Origin: Acidimicrobiia bacterium
GTDB taxonomy: Bacteria; Actinomycetota; Acidimicrobiia; IMCC26256; PALSA-610
Assembly (NCBI GenBank): GCA_026002935.1
Contig: BPGH01000001.1
Location: 297,965-361,964, forward strand
Direction: 5' to 3'
DNA length: 64,000 nt
Under the pieces are notes generated by a model. That model saw only the letters and a list, made by a program, of their open reading frames with translations. It did not search any database and had not been told where the DNA came from. A program made the translations under genes and the position numbers. The stretch's first letter is position 1. The number at the start of each line of letters is the position of its first letter. Shown piece after piece: positions 24,794 to 33,090 of this stretch.

Positions 24794-25609
24794 GTGCCGG
24801 TCGTCTTCGACGACAACGACGAGGTCGCCTACGACTCCGAGTGGGAGCTGTGCCGGGTCTGGTGGGTGGCCCGCCGGGACCAGGAGTTCTGGGACTACGA
24901 CGACTGCCCTGCCGAGCAGGAGTGGTACCTGATGCGCCGCGACGGCCGCTACCGGATCGAGCGCTTCGAGGGCGAACCGATGCACTGCGCCCTCGAGGGC
25001 GAGGCGCCGTTGGAGTCGCACCCGGTCGCCGACCTCGTGGACGCGCTCCAGCGCCTGCAGCACGAGGCGACCGGGGCGCGACTGCGCATCGAGGGGTACC
25101 GCGATCACGGCGAGCTGTTGGACGCGCTCGTCCGGACCCCGGCCGACAGCGTCTTCGTCGACGGGATCGAGTACCGCCGCTTCATGCTGCCCGACGAGAG
25201 CACCTGCTTCCTGCCCCATCCCAGAGCCATCGACGACGTCGCCGACGAGCTCGCGCGCCGCAGTGTCTGGTGGGACGGCCCGGGCCCGGTCTCGTGGGAC
25301 CGGCGCGAGGCGCTGTACTGGATGAACGGCGTGTGCGTCCTCAAGACCTACGACGACTGGGAAGGTCCGCAGCTCGTGCCGATCGGCCGCTTCCCGACCC
25401 GGCGCGAGGCGCTGCTCGAGGCCCGTTCGTGGTGCGAGCTCATCCGCATCGACGACGACGGCAACGTGATCGAGCCCGAGGACGACGGGTATCTCGGCGA
25501 GGTCACGATGGACCAGGTCGTCGGCCGGATCGTCGACGTGATCCGGGACGCAGCGCAGTCCGGGCCCGACCCGGACCCCGATCCGGACCCCGACGACGGG
25601 ACGGAGTGA
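24794..25609 (+). CDS. Unknown acidic protein, cassette partner
   Basis: The 271-aa product starts at GTG 24794 with an excellent ribosome site. It is rich in Asp/Glu and Trp ('YDSEWELCRVWWVARRDQEF', 'WDYDDCPAEQEWYLMRRDG') and ends in a Pro-Asp repeat tail. There are no membrane helices or signal peptide, and no family is recognised. A mid-segment ('AIDDVADELARRSVWWDGPG ... YWMNGVCVLKTYDDWEG') looks like a compact alpha/beta fold. It is followed by the CBS-HEPN-DUF3293 gene either overlapping (GTG 25606) or 23 bp later (ATG 25633), so the two are almost certainly co-transcribed. A role as partner or antidote of the downstream protein is only a hypothesis. Confidence 0.7.
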   Translation: MPVVFDDNDEVAYDSEWELCRVWWVARRDQEFWDYDDCPAEQEWYLMRRDGRYRIERFEGEPMHCALEGEAPLESHPVADLVDALQRLQHEATGARLRIEGYRDHGELLDALVRTPADSVFVDGIEYRRFMLPDESTCFLPHPRAIDDVADELARRSVWWDGPGPVSWDRREALYWMNGVCVLKTYDDWEGPQLVPIGRFPTRREALLEARSWCELIRIDDDGNVIEPEDDGYLGEVTMDQVVGRIVDVIRDAAQSGPDPDPDPDPDDGTE

Positions 25610-25632
25610 GCCGACGCCAGGGTGACCGTGCG

Positions 25633-26904
25633 ATGACGCGTGCGAACGGCAGGCGGGATCCGGACCGCGGCCCGCACCCGCTCGCGCCGTTGAACGTCTT
25701 GGTGGAACGCACGCTCACGGTCGCGGACCTCGCCACGGGGCCGCTGTGGACGGTCTCGGCCGACGAACCCGCCGCCGACGCGGCCGCGACGCTCGCCGCC
25801 CGTGAGTTCGACGTCGCCGGCGTGACCGCGGAACCCGTCACCCATTACGTGACGCTCGAGGACCTCGCCTCGACGCCGCACGGCGCGGTGCGCGACGTCG
25901 CCCGGCCGATCCTCGCCGCCGAGTGCGTCGAGCGCACGCTGCCCCTGGCCGACCTGCTCGAGCTCCTCGCCGAACGGCACTACGTCTTCGTGCTCGACCA
26001 CCACCGAGTGCGCTCGCTCGTCCACCGCGCAGACCTGCAGGCACCGGCGATCGGCGTCGTCGTCCTCGCGTATCTCACCGTGATCGAGACCGGGCTGCGG
26101 CCCCTCGTACTCGAGGAGCTCGGGGACGGCTGGCTCGAACACCTCACACCGGATCGTCGGGCCGAGTTGCACCGCCTCTACGAACGCAAGCGCCGGCACG
26201 GCGCCCAGATCGGCTACGAGGACTGCCTGTACTTCTCCGACTGGGTCCGCCTCGCCCGCAGGTGCCCGGGGGTGCTGCGCGCCCTCGGCTACGACACCGT
26301 GCGGCGGTTCGAGCGGGACACCGGCGCGTTCACGACGCTGCGCAACGACCTGGCGCACGGCGGCAACATCCTCGACAGTGCCGGTGGCGACCCGAGCCGG
26401 GCGGTCGAACGGGTGCGCCGCATCCGGGTGCTCGCCCACCGCGTCTGGGACGAACGCCCGGTGACCGGCAGCCTCTGGGACCGCTACGCGGCCACGATCC
26501 TCGTGCGGGAGGACACGGGCCAGGCCCTCACCGGTCCGGGGGCGAGCGACGCGCTGCCCGGGGCGACACCCATGCACGTGCTCACCGCGTGGAACCCCGG
26601 CAGCGTCCACCGGCCCGACGAGATGAACCGCCGGGCCAACGAAGCGCTCGCGCGGGTGCTGCACCGACGCGGCGTCGCGCCCACCCCCGTCGTCGGGGCG
26701 TCACCCGACGGCCGGTGGAGCGAGGAGAGCCTCCTCGTCGGCGGGATGCGCCGCGAGCACGCGGTCGATCTCGGGCGCCGGTTCGGCCAGCTCGCGATCT
26801 TCGAGCTCACCCCGACCGAGCTCCTCGTCGTCCGCTGCGCCGACGCCCGCATCGTGCGGCGCAGCCCGCGCCGCCACGATCCCCGTCCGGAACCTCCCTC
26901 GTGA
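25633..26904 (+). CDS. CBS-like, HEPN-like and DUF3293 fusion protein
   Basis: The 423-aa product has three parts. Residues about 15-135 resemble a CBS pair ('LATGPLWTVSADEPAADAAA', then 'HYVFVLDHHRVRSLVHRAD'). Residues about 140-270 form a helical HEPN-like domain ending in 'FTTLRNDLAHGGNILD', which contains R-N-D-L-A-H, the Rx4H motif typical of HEPN ribonucleases. Residues about 310-415 match DUF3293 ('MHVLTAWNPGSVHRPDEMNR', 'DGRWSEESLLVGG', 'FGQLAIFEL'). GTG 25606, which gives a GTGA overlap with the upstream gene, is an alternative start. RNA cleavage triggered by a ligand bound at the CBS part is inferred, not shown. Confidence 0.75.
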   Translation: MTRANGRRDPDRGPHPLAPLNVLVERTLTVADLATGPLWTVSADEPAADAAATLAAREFDVAGVTAEPVTHYVTLEDLASTPHGAVRDVARPILAAECVERTLPLADLLELLAERHYVFVLDHHRVRSLVHRADLQAPAIGVVVLAYLTVIETGLRPLVLEELGDGWLEHLTPDRRAELHRLYERKRRHGAQIGYEDCLYFSDWVRLARRCPGVLRALGYDTVRRFERDTGAFTTLRNDLAHGGNILDSAGGDPSRAVERVRRIRVLAHRVWDERPVTGSLWDRYAATILVREDTGQALTGPGASDALPGATPMHVLTAWNPGSVHRPDEMNRRANEALARVLHRRGVAPTPVVGASPDGRWSEESLLVGGMRREHAVDLGRRFGQLAIFELTPTELLVVRCADARIVRRSPRRHDPRPEPPS

Positions 26905-26926
26905 CGGTCGTCGCAAGGAACGACCG
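26905..26926 (+). terminator. Hairpin directly after the cassette stop codon
   Basis: CGGTCGT (26905-26911) pairs perfectly with ACGACCG (26920-26926) around an 8-nt loop, immediately downstream of the TGA. There is no T tract. A transcript-end or stability role is likely. Confidence 0.45.
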
Positions 26927-27273
26927 CCGGGCCGAAGTGCCGTGCTCGAACCACGGCGCGGCCGAGAAGGACGTGCCACAGGGGTGCCCTCCAACGAGAT
27001 CATCTGGTGACCACCCGTCCGACCGGACACGGCGAGGACGCGTCCCGACTTCGACGCCTGTCGCCGGTCCCCGCCCGGCCGTAGGCTCCGGGCGTCGGCG
27101 ACCGAGGAGGCAGCGGTGGGGCGTCACGAACCGGCCGGCCGAAGCGGTGCCGCGGACGGGGCGCGGCGCGCCGTCCGCACCGCCGGGCCGGTGAGCACCC
27201 GCCGGGGTCAGGGCGCGACGGGCGAGACGGGCGGGACGGGCCGCAGCACGCCCCGGCCCGGCGCGGGCGCGCC
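26927..27273. other. 347-bp region without a credible gene
   Basis: Between the cassette hairpin and the SDR gene. GGTGACCAC occurs at 27006-27014 without a matching left arm. GAGGAGG near 27102-27108 has no good open frame behind it. No further structure is seen. Confidence 0.35.
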
Positions 27274-28035
27274 GTGACCCGCCTCGAGGGCGCGGTCGCG
27301 CTGGTGACCGGCGCCGCAGGGGGGATCGGCGGCGCGGTCGTCGCCGCACTCGGGCGCGCCGGGGCGCGGGTCGTCGGCGCCGACCTGTCGGGTGCCGACA
27401 TCGACCTCGACGTCACCGACGCAGCAGCCGCCGGCGTCGCGGTCGACGCGGTGGTGCACGACCACGGCCGGCTCGACGTGCTCGTCACCACCGCGGGGAT
27501 CGGCGTCGCCGGGCCCGTCCAGGACGTCACGACCGACGAGTGGCGGCGCACCTTCGACGTCAACGTGCTCGGCACCGTCCACGTCGCGATGGCCGCGTAC
27601 CGCCACATGTGCCTGCGCCGCCACGGCCACCTCGCGCTCATGGCGTCGCTCGCCGGCATCGTCGTGCCGCCGACGATGACGCCGTACGCGAGCTCCAAGG
27701 CCGCGGTGATCGCGTTCGCAACCGGGTTGCGGCTGGAGGGCGCCGAGCACGGCGTCCACGTCAGCGTGATCTGCCCCGGCCCGGTCGACACCCGGATGCT
27801 CGACGACGGCGGCGTCGCGGGCGCGGTGCGCGGCGTCGACGTGCGCCGCTTCCTCACCCGCGCGGCCGGCCCCGCCCGGTCGCCGGCGAGCGTCGCCGAC
27901 GCGATCGTTCGCGGCATCGAACGGGACCGCCCGGTCGTGCTGCCCGGGCGCGCCCGCCTGCTCGCGCTCGGCGCCCGAGCCGCGCCCCGCGCCGCGGAGC
28001 GGATCGTCGGCCGCGCCCACCGCGCCACCCGCTGA
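27274..28035 (+). CDS. Short-chain dehydrogenase/reductase
   Basis: The 253-aa product is a classical SDR: the cofactor motif TGxxxGIG in 'LVTGAAGGIGGAVVAALG', 'VDAVVHDHGRLDVLVTTAGI' (TTAG where NNAG is usual) and the catalytic Tyr-x3-Lys in 'MTPYASSKAAVIAFATGLRL'. 'VICPGPVDTRML' follows, as in the family. The start is GTG 27274. Its substrate is unknown. Downstream lie a SnoaL-like protein and an MmyB-type regulator, a common actinobacterial neighbourhood. Confidence 0.92.
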   Translation: MTRLEGAVALVTGAAGGIGGAVVAALGRAGARVVGADLSGADIDLDVTDAAAAGVAVDAVVHDHGRLDVLVTTAGIGVAGPVQDVTTDEWRRTFDVNVLGTVHVAMAAYRHMCLRRHGHLALMASLAGIVVPPTMTPYASSKAAVIAFATGLRLEGAEHGVHVSVICPGPVDTRMLDDGGVAGAVRGVDVRRFLTRAAGPARSPASVADAIVRGIERDRPVVLPGRARLLALGARAAPRAAERIVGRAHRATR

Positions 28036-28087
28036 CCGTCCGGCCCGTGCGCGCGGCCGCCCGGACCGCCGCGCACGGGCCGGCGGC

Positions 28088-28483
28088 TCACCGCGCCGGC
28101 AGGTCGCCCCAGAACCCGGCGACGCGCGCGATCCGGCCGTCGGGCGCGAGCTCGGCGACGTCGGTCCCCGCGACGACCGGCGTGCCGTCGGCCGCGTCGA
28201 GCCGCCATGCGAACCGGAGCTGGTCGCCGTAGCGGTCGATGCCGCTCGTCCGCTCGATCGTGAAGCCGGGGAACCGCTCGTGCACCTCGGCGAGCAACCC
28301 TTCGAGCGCCTCGTGACCGCTCACGTCGGCGAGCCGGTCGACGTGCCGGCCGTCGTCGGCGAAGACGGCGGCCACCAGCTCGGCACGCCGGGCCGGCTCG
28401 GTGGCGCGCCACATCTCCAGGTAACGGTCGACGAGTGCGGCCGTCGCGGTGTCGTCGACGGTCACGCCGGTGGTGTCGGTCAT
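28088..28483 (-). CDS. SnoaL-like (NTF2-fold) protein
   Basis: The 131-aa product has the NTF2/SnoaL outline: N-terminal helix 'DRYLEMWRATEPARRAELVA', 'FADDGRHVDRLADVSGHEAL', 'FTIERTSGIDRYGDQLRFAW' and the terminal strand 'DGRIARVAGFWGDLP'. The ATG at 28483 has GGAGGG upstream. Such proteins act as small isomerases/hydrolases or ligand binders. It is divergent from an MmyB-type regulator across 137 bp holding an operator-like palindrome, so repression by that regulator is the likely control. Confidence 0.85.
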   Translation of the reverse strand: MTDTTGVTVDDTATAALVDRYLEMWRATEPARRAELVAAVFADDGRHVDRLADVSGHEALEGLLAEVHERFPGFTIERTSGIDRYGDQLRFAWRLDAADGTPVVAGTDVAELAPDGRIARVAGFWGDLPAR

Positions 28484-28558
28484 CGTGCCCTCCTCCGGGC
28501 TCGTGTTCGGGTCTCCGGCGACTCTGCCGGCAGCGGGGCCGAGAGGCGACGACGTGCG

Positions 28559-28576
28559 GGGTAGGGACCATTACCC
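28559..28576. promoter_or_regulatory. Candidate operator in the divergent spacer
   Basis: GGGTA-N8-TACCC, an inverted repeat between the SnoaL-like gene and the XRE/MmyB regulator. A second GGTA half-site (GAGGTAGG) follows closely. It may be the binding site of the adjacent regulator. Confidence 0.4.
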
Positions 28577-28608
28577 GCGAGGTAGGTGAACCGCGCGCCG
28601 CGGGTCGC

Positions 28609-28620
28609 TACGGTGCACCC
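28609..28620 (+). promoter_or_regulatory. -10 box giving a leaderless regulator mRNA
   Basis: TACGGT (28609-28614) lies 6 nt before the GTG at 28621, with no ribosome site between. Initiation at the start codon is predicted. Confidence 0.45.
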
Positions 28621-29439
28621 GTGGCGCCGACGCTGTCGCCCGAACGCACCGGCGTCGGGGCGTTGCTGCGCGAGTGGCGGCTGCGCCGCCGGCTGAGCCA
28701 ACTGGAGCTGGCGAGCACCGCGGAGGTGTCGGCGCGGCACCTCAGCTTCGTCGAGACGGGCCGGTCGAAACCGAGCCGCGAGCTGCTGCTGCACCTCGCC
28801 GACCACCTGGACGTGCCGCTGCGCGAACGGAACACGCTCCTGCTGGCGGCGGGCTACGCGCCCGCGTACGGCGAGCGGTCCCTCGGCGACGACGAGATGG
28901 ACCCGGTGCGCGACGCGCTCGACCGCGTGCTGCGCGCCCACGAGCCGTACCCCGCCGTGATCGTCGACCGCCACTGGGAGCTCGTCGCGGCGAACGGACC
29001 GGCGCTCACCCTGTTCACCGCCGGGGTCGCGCCCTGGCTCCTCGAACCGCCGGTGAACGTGTACCGGCTCGGCCTGCACCCCGAGGGCCTCGCGCCGCGG
29101 GTGCGCAACCTGCCCCAGTACTCGCACCACCTGCTGACGCGACTGCAGCGCGAGGCCGCGCTGAGCGGCGACCCGGTGTTGGCCGCGCTGCTCGCCGAGG
29201 TGCGCGCCTACCCGGGCCTCGTGCCGCCGAGCCCGGTCGGGCCCGACCCGGCGCGCATGCTGTACCTGCCGATGGAGCTCACGACGGCCGACGGGCGCGA
29301 TCTGTCGTTCTTCAGCACCATCGCCACCTTCGGCACGCCGCTCGACGTCACCGTGGCCGAGCTGTCGATCGAGGCGTTCTTCCCCGCCGACGCGCGCACC
29401 CGCGCCGCCCTGCAGGGACCCGCGCCGCCGGAGGGTTGA
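28621..29439 (+). CDS. XRE-type regulator with MmyB-like ligand domain
   Basis: The 272-aa product has an N-terminal helix-turn-helix ('RLSQLELASTAEVSARHLSF', 'VETGRSKPSRELLLHLADHL') and the family segment 'VPLRERNTLLLAAGYAPAYG'. A C-terminal MmyB-like ligand-binding domain follows ('PYPAVIVDRHWELVAANGPA', 'FFSTIATFGTPLDVTVAELS'). The start is GTG 28621. These regulators usually repress neighbouring SDR or SnoaL genes and bind small lipophilic ligands. It is divergent from the SnoaL-like gene. Confidence 0.9.
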   Translation: MAPTLSPERTGVGALLREWRLRRRLSQLELASTAEVSARHLSFVETGRSKPSRELLLHLADHLDVPLRERNTLLLAAGYAPAYGERSLGDDEMDPVRDALDRVLRAHEPYPAVIVDRHWELVAANGPALTLFTAGVAPWLLEPPVNVYRLGLHPEGLAPRVRNLPQYSHHLLTRLQREAALSGDPVLAALLAEVRAYPGLVPPSPVGPDPARMLYLPMELTTADGRDLSFFSTIATFGTPLDVTVAELSIEAFFPADARTRAALQGPAPPEG

Positions 29440-29602
29440 CGCCGGTTCGTCCCGTTGCGCGCCGCGGCCCACACCGCACCGGGAGCCACCGGAACCCGAA
29501 CCCGTCGCGCGCCGCGCGCGACCACTGCGGCGTCGCGCGGTTGCCGCCGACTCGGGCGAGCCGACAGCATGCGGCGGGCGGGCACACGGGGGGGGAGCAG
29601 CG

Positions 29603-32600
29603 ATGGGGCGTGCACGGACCGGGAACCGTCGGGTCGCCGCGGCGGCGGTCGCCGCCGCGCTCGCCGCCGGCGGGCTGCTCGCCGCACCCGCGGACGCCGG
29701 GGGCGCCGACGACGACAACCAGTGGCTCGGCCCGACGCTGAACCTCGCGCACGCGGGCGGCATCCACGAGGCGCCGCAGAACACGCTCTACGCGTTCGAG
29801 ACCGCGGCCGCCCGCGGCGCCGACGTGATCGAGGTCGACCTGCAGATCACCGCCGACGGGCACGTCGTAGCGATGCACGACTCGACCCTCGACCGTACGA
29901 CCGACGGCCGCGGCTGCGTGGTCGCCCACACGCTCGCCGAGGTCCAGCGGCTCGACGCCGCCGACACGCACGTCGACGGCGAGGGGCCCGTCGACGGCCG
30001 CCCTGCGGGCGACTACCGGTACCGGGGCGTCGCGACCGGCGCCGTGCCGCCCCCCGCCGGGTTCGACGCGCACGACTTCACCGTCCCGACGCTCGAGGAG
30101 ATCTTCGAGGCGCTGCCCCGCACGCGCATGAACCTCGAGATCAAGGCCCCCGGCGTCGAGACCGTCGACGGCGTCGTGCACGACTGCCGCGCCGCGCTCG
30201 CCGCGATCCCGCAGGACCGGCGTCCCGACATCGTCGCCGAGGTGGCACGCCTGATCGACGAGCACGACGTGACCGACCGCGTGCTCGTCGCGTCGTTCTC
30301 CGACGAGCTCCTGCACGCGTTCGCCGCCGCCGCACCCGACGTCGCCACCTCGTTCCCCCTCGGTGAGGGCCTCGCCCTCCACGGCGCGTTCACGCGTGGC
30401 GAGACGCCGGCGAACCCGCACGGCCACGACGTGCTCCAGGCACCGATGGCGCTCGGCGACCTGCGCGTCACCGCCGATCTCGTCGCCTGGGCGCGCGACC
30501 ACGGCATCGCGGTCCACGTGTGGACCGTCAACGACCCCGAGGAGATGCGCGACCTGATCGAGTGGGGCGCCGACGGCATCATCACCGACCGCCCGCAGGT
30601 GCTCGCCGGGATCCTCGACGACGACGACCCCGACGACGACCCCGACGAAGACGGTGGCGGCGACGACGACCCCGGTGACGACGACGGCGGCGACCCGCCG
30701 GCGCCGGATCCCGCCGCGCAGTCGCCGTTCCTGTGCACCACCGAGTTCCAGGGGCTCGGCCAGCCGGTCGTCGACAACCAGGAGCGGCGCGGCACGCCCG
30801 TGTACCCGCTGCGCGCCGACGGCACCCCCGACCGCGAAGCCCCACCGCTCGGGTGGAGCGAACGCTGCCAGGCCGCGCCGAAGGTCGAGTACCGCTACCG
30901 CACCGCCGACGGCTCGCTGCGCGACGTACCCGCCGGCGCGACCCAGCCCCCGGCCGACGTCGCGTACCTCGACACCGCCGACCTGATCGGCACGCGCGAG
31001 ATGGACCTCGGCGGGGCGACGCGCATCCCCTACGTCATCCGGTACGAGCGCGGCACGCTGCCGGAGAACCGCTTCCTCTACAGCATCGCGATGCTCGTGC
31101 CGTGGGAGGAGGTCGTCGCCGCGGGCGCGTCCGGCGGCGGCACGGTCGAACCGTCGCACGACCACTGGAACCGGCGGCTCGTGTTCAGCTTCAGCGGCGG
31201 CGTCGGCATCGGACACAGCCAGGGGACGTTCAGCACCGGCGACAGCCTCCTCGACGAGGCCCTGCGCCTCGGCCACGCGGTGCTGTGGTCGAGCGGCACC
31301 CGCACGTCGGTGCACTACAACCTGGCGCTCGGCGGGCGGACCGCGCTCGAGGCCAAGGAGCTGTTCGTCGAACGCCACGGGCGGCCCCGCTACACCGTCG
31401 GGATCGGCGGGTCCGGCGGCGGGATCCAGCAGTACGTGTACGCGCAGAACCACCCGGGGCTGCTCGACGCGCTGATCCCGCAGTACTCGTACCCCGACAT
31501 GACGACCCAGACGATCCACATCGGCGACTGCGAGCTGCTCGAGCACTACATGGACGTGATCGACGCGGCCAACCCGCGCTGGCGCGACTGGGACCAGCGC
31601 AAGCTCGTCGAGGGCCTCAACACGATCGAGGGCTTCACGTCGGAGTGGCAGGCACGCACCGGCGCGACCGGCAGCAGCGAGTGCATCGAGGGGTGGCGGG
31701 GCGCGACACCCCTCGCGATGAACCCGACGTTCGGCTTCACGTCGGGGCTCGACAGCGTCGTGACGCTCCCCGAGTACCTGCCGGACGTGATCGCCGGCGG
31801 CTACCCGGCCGAGTTCCCCGACCTCGGGCGGCTGCTGCGCACCCACGAGGACCCGTCGCAGTGGGTCGAGTGGACGCACTTCGCCGACGTCGCCGAGGTG
31901 TACGGGATCGACCCGGAGACCGGCCTCGCCCGCGTGCCGTGGGACAACGTCGGCGTGCAGTACGGGCTGCGGGCCGTCGCCGACGGCAGCCTGACCCCGC
32001 AGGAGTTCCTCGACCTCAACGCCCGCATCGGCGGCTGGAAGGAACCCCAGGACGCGGTGCTCGAGTCGTGCGCGCTGGCGGCCGCGATCGGCGGCGACGA
32101 GCTGGCGCTGCTCGCGGGCGCGATCGGCATGTGCGAGGGGAACGAGCCGGACTGGTGGAGCGCGCGGCAGATGACCTCGACCACCGACCCGGCCGTGCCC
32201 GCACCGCGCCGCGAGGGTGACGTGGAGGCCATCCGGGCCGCCTTCGAACAGGGTCTCGTGTTCCGCGGCGACCTGCCGCGCGAGGTGCCGATCATCGACG
32301 CGCGCCACTACCTCGAGGACCAGCTCGACATGCACAACGCGCACCAGTCGTTCGCGGTGCGCGAGCGGATCCGGCGCGCGGGCGGCGACGTCGACAACCA
32401 CGTGATCTGGTTCCTCGACGCGCGCCCCCAGGTCGACGACGCGGCGACCGCCCGCCTGTTCGACCAGGGCTTCCGGGTGATGGACGAGTGGATGCGCGGC
32501 GTGCTGCGCGGCGAGGACGTCGACGACGCCCGCCCCGAGGCGGCGGCCGACAGTTGCTGGGCGACCGACGGCACGCTGATCGCGAGCGGCGACGACGTGT

Positions 32601-33004
32601 GGGACGGCGCGCTCGCCGCGATCCGTTCCGGCCACCGAACCGGTGCCGCCCGCGGCACCGACGCGACCTCCGCGCGCGGGCGCGCCGGACGCCACCGGGT
32701 CGGCGCCTGCACCGCGGCGTTCCCGTTGCACTCGACGTCGCGGATCGTCGCGGGCGGCCCGGTCACCGGCGACGTGTACAAGTGCCACACGAAGCCGGTC
32801 GAGCAGGCGATCAGAGACGGCGACTACGGCGTGTGGGAGCCGACCCGGGCGGAGCGGGCGCGCCTGCGCGCGATCTTCCCCGACGGCGTCTGCGACTACT
32901 CGCGGCCGAGCGTCGGCGACCCGCGCGCCGACCACGACCCGGACGACGACGACCGCGACGACCGTCACCGGCACCGCGACCGGTGGCGGCGGTGCTTCTG
33001 GTGA
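29603..33004 (+). CDS. Secreted GDPD and DUF6351 fusion protein
   Basis: The 1133-aa product starts with a signal peptide (to about residue 32). Residues about 45-330 form a glycerophosphodiester phosphodiesterase: 'LNLAHAGGIHEAPQNTLYAF', 'GADVIEVDLQITADGHVVAM', 'HDSTLDRTTDG' and 'VHVWTVNDPEEMRDLIEWGA'. The usual HRG..PENT appears as HAG..PQNT. An Asp-rich linker (about 333-370) leads to a 740-residue region resembling DUF6351. That region has a possible nucleophile elbow in 'VGIGGSGGGIQQYVYAQNHP', conserved Trp/Asp and paired Cys. The tail is Asp/Arg/His-rich. The protein is extracellular. GDPD would cleave lipid-derived glycerophosphodiesters; the second module is probably an alpha/beta hydrolase (inferred). 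Confidence 0.85.
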   Translation: MGRARTGNRRVAAAAVAAALAAGGLLAAPADAGGADDDNQWLGPTLNLAHAGGIHEAPQNTLYAFETAAARGADVIEVDLQITADGHVVAMHDSTLDRTTDGRGCVVAHTLAEVQRLDAADTHVDGEGPVDGRPAGDYRYRGVATGAVPPPAGFDAHDFTVPTLEEIFEALPRTRMNLEIKAPGVETVDGVVHDCRAALAAIPQDRRPDIVAEVARLIDEHDVTDRVLVASFSDELLHAFAAAAPDVATSFPLGEGLALHGAFTRGETPANPHGHDVLQAPMALGDLRVTADLVAWARDHGIAVHVWTVNDPEEMRDLIEWGADGIITDRPQVLAGILDDDDPDDDPDEDGGGDDDPGDDDGGDPPAPDPAAQSPFLCTTEFQGLGQPVVDNQERRGTPVYPLRADGTPDREAPPLGWSERCQAAPKVEYRYRTADGSLRDVPAGATQPPADVAYLDTADLIGTREMDLGGATRIPYVIRYERGTLPENRFLYSIAMLVPWEEVVAAGASGGGTVEPSHDHWNRRLVFSFSGGVGIGHSQGTFSTGDSLLDEALRLGHAVLWSSGTRTSVHYNLALGGRTALEAKELFVERHGRPRYTVGIGGSGGGIQQYVYAQNHPGLLDALIPQYSYPDMTTQTIHIGDCELLEHYMDVIDAANPRWRDWDQRKLVEGLNTIEGFTSEWQARTGATGSSECIEGWRGATPLAMNPTFGFTSGLDSVVTLPEYLPDVIAGGYPAEFPDLGRLLRTHEDPSQWVEWTHFADVAEVYGIDPETGLARVPWDNVGVQYGLRAVADGSLTPQEFLDLNARIGGWKEPQDAVLESCALAAAIGGDELALLAGAIGMCEGNEPDWWSARQMTSTTDPAVPAPRREGDVEAIRAAFEQGLVFRGDLPREVPIIDARHYLEDQLDMHNAHQSFAVRERIRRAGGDVDNHVIWFLDARPQVDDAATARLFDQGFRVMDEWMRGVLRGEDVDDARPEAAADSCWATDGTLIASGDDVWDGALAAIRSGHRTGAARGTDATSARGRAGRHRVGACTAAFPLHSTSRIVAGGPVTGDVYKCHTKPVEQAIRDGDYGVWEPTRAERARLRAIFPDGVCDYSRPSVGDPRADHDPDDDDRDDRHRHRDRWRRCFW

Positions 33005-33090
33005 CCGGCGCACCGCTCACCGCGGGCGCCGATCCCCCGCCGAGGGGCACCGCCGGGGCGGGGAACCACCAGTGCGGGGGCGCGCGCGGG

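Noticed and set aside
26973-27014. Possible fourth copy of the GTGGTCACC palindrome
   Set aside because: Only the right arm GGTGACCAC matches; the left arm matches at about five of nine positions and the spacer core does not align.
24319-27273. Integrated element using tRNA-Lys as attachment site
   Set aside because: No integrase, no duplicated 3' tRNA end and no direct repeat bordering the cassette were found.
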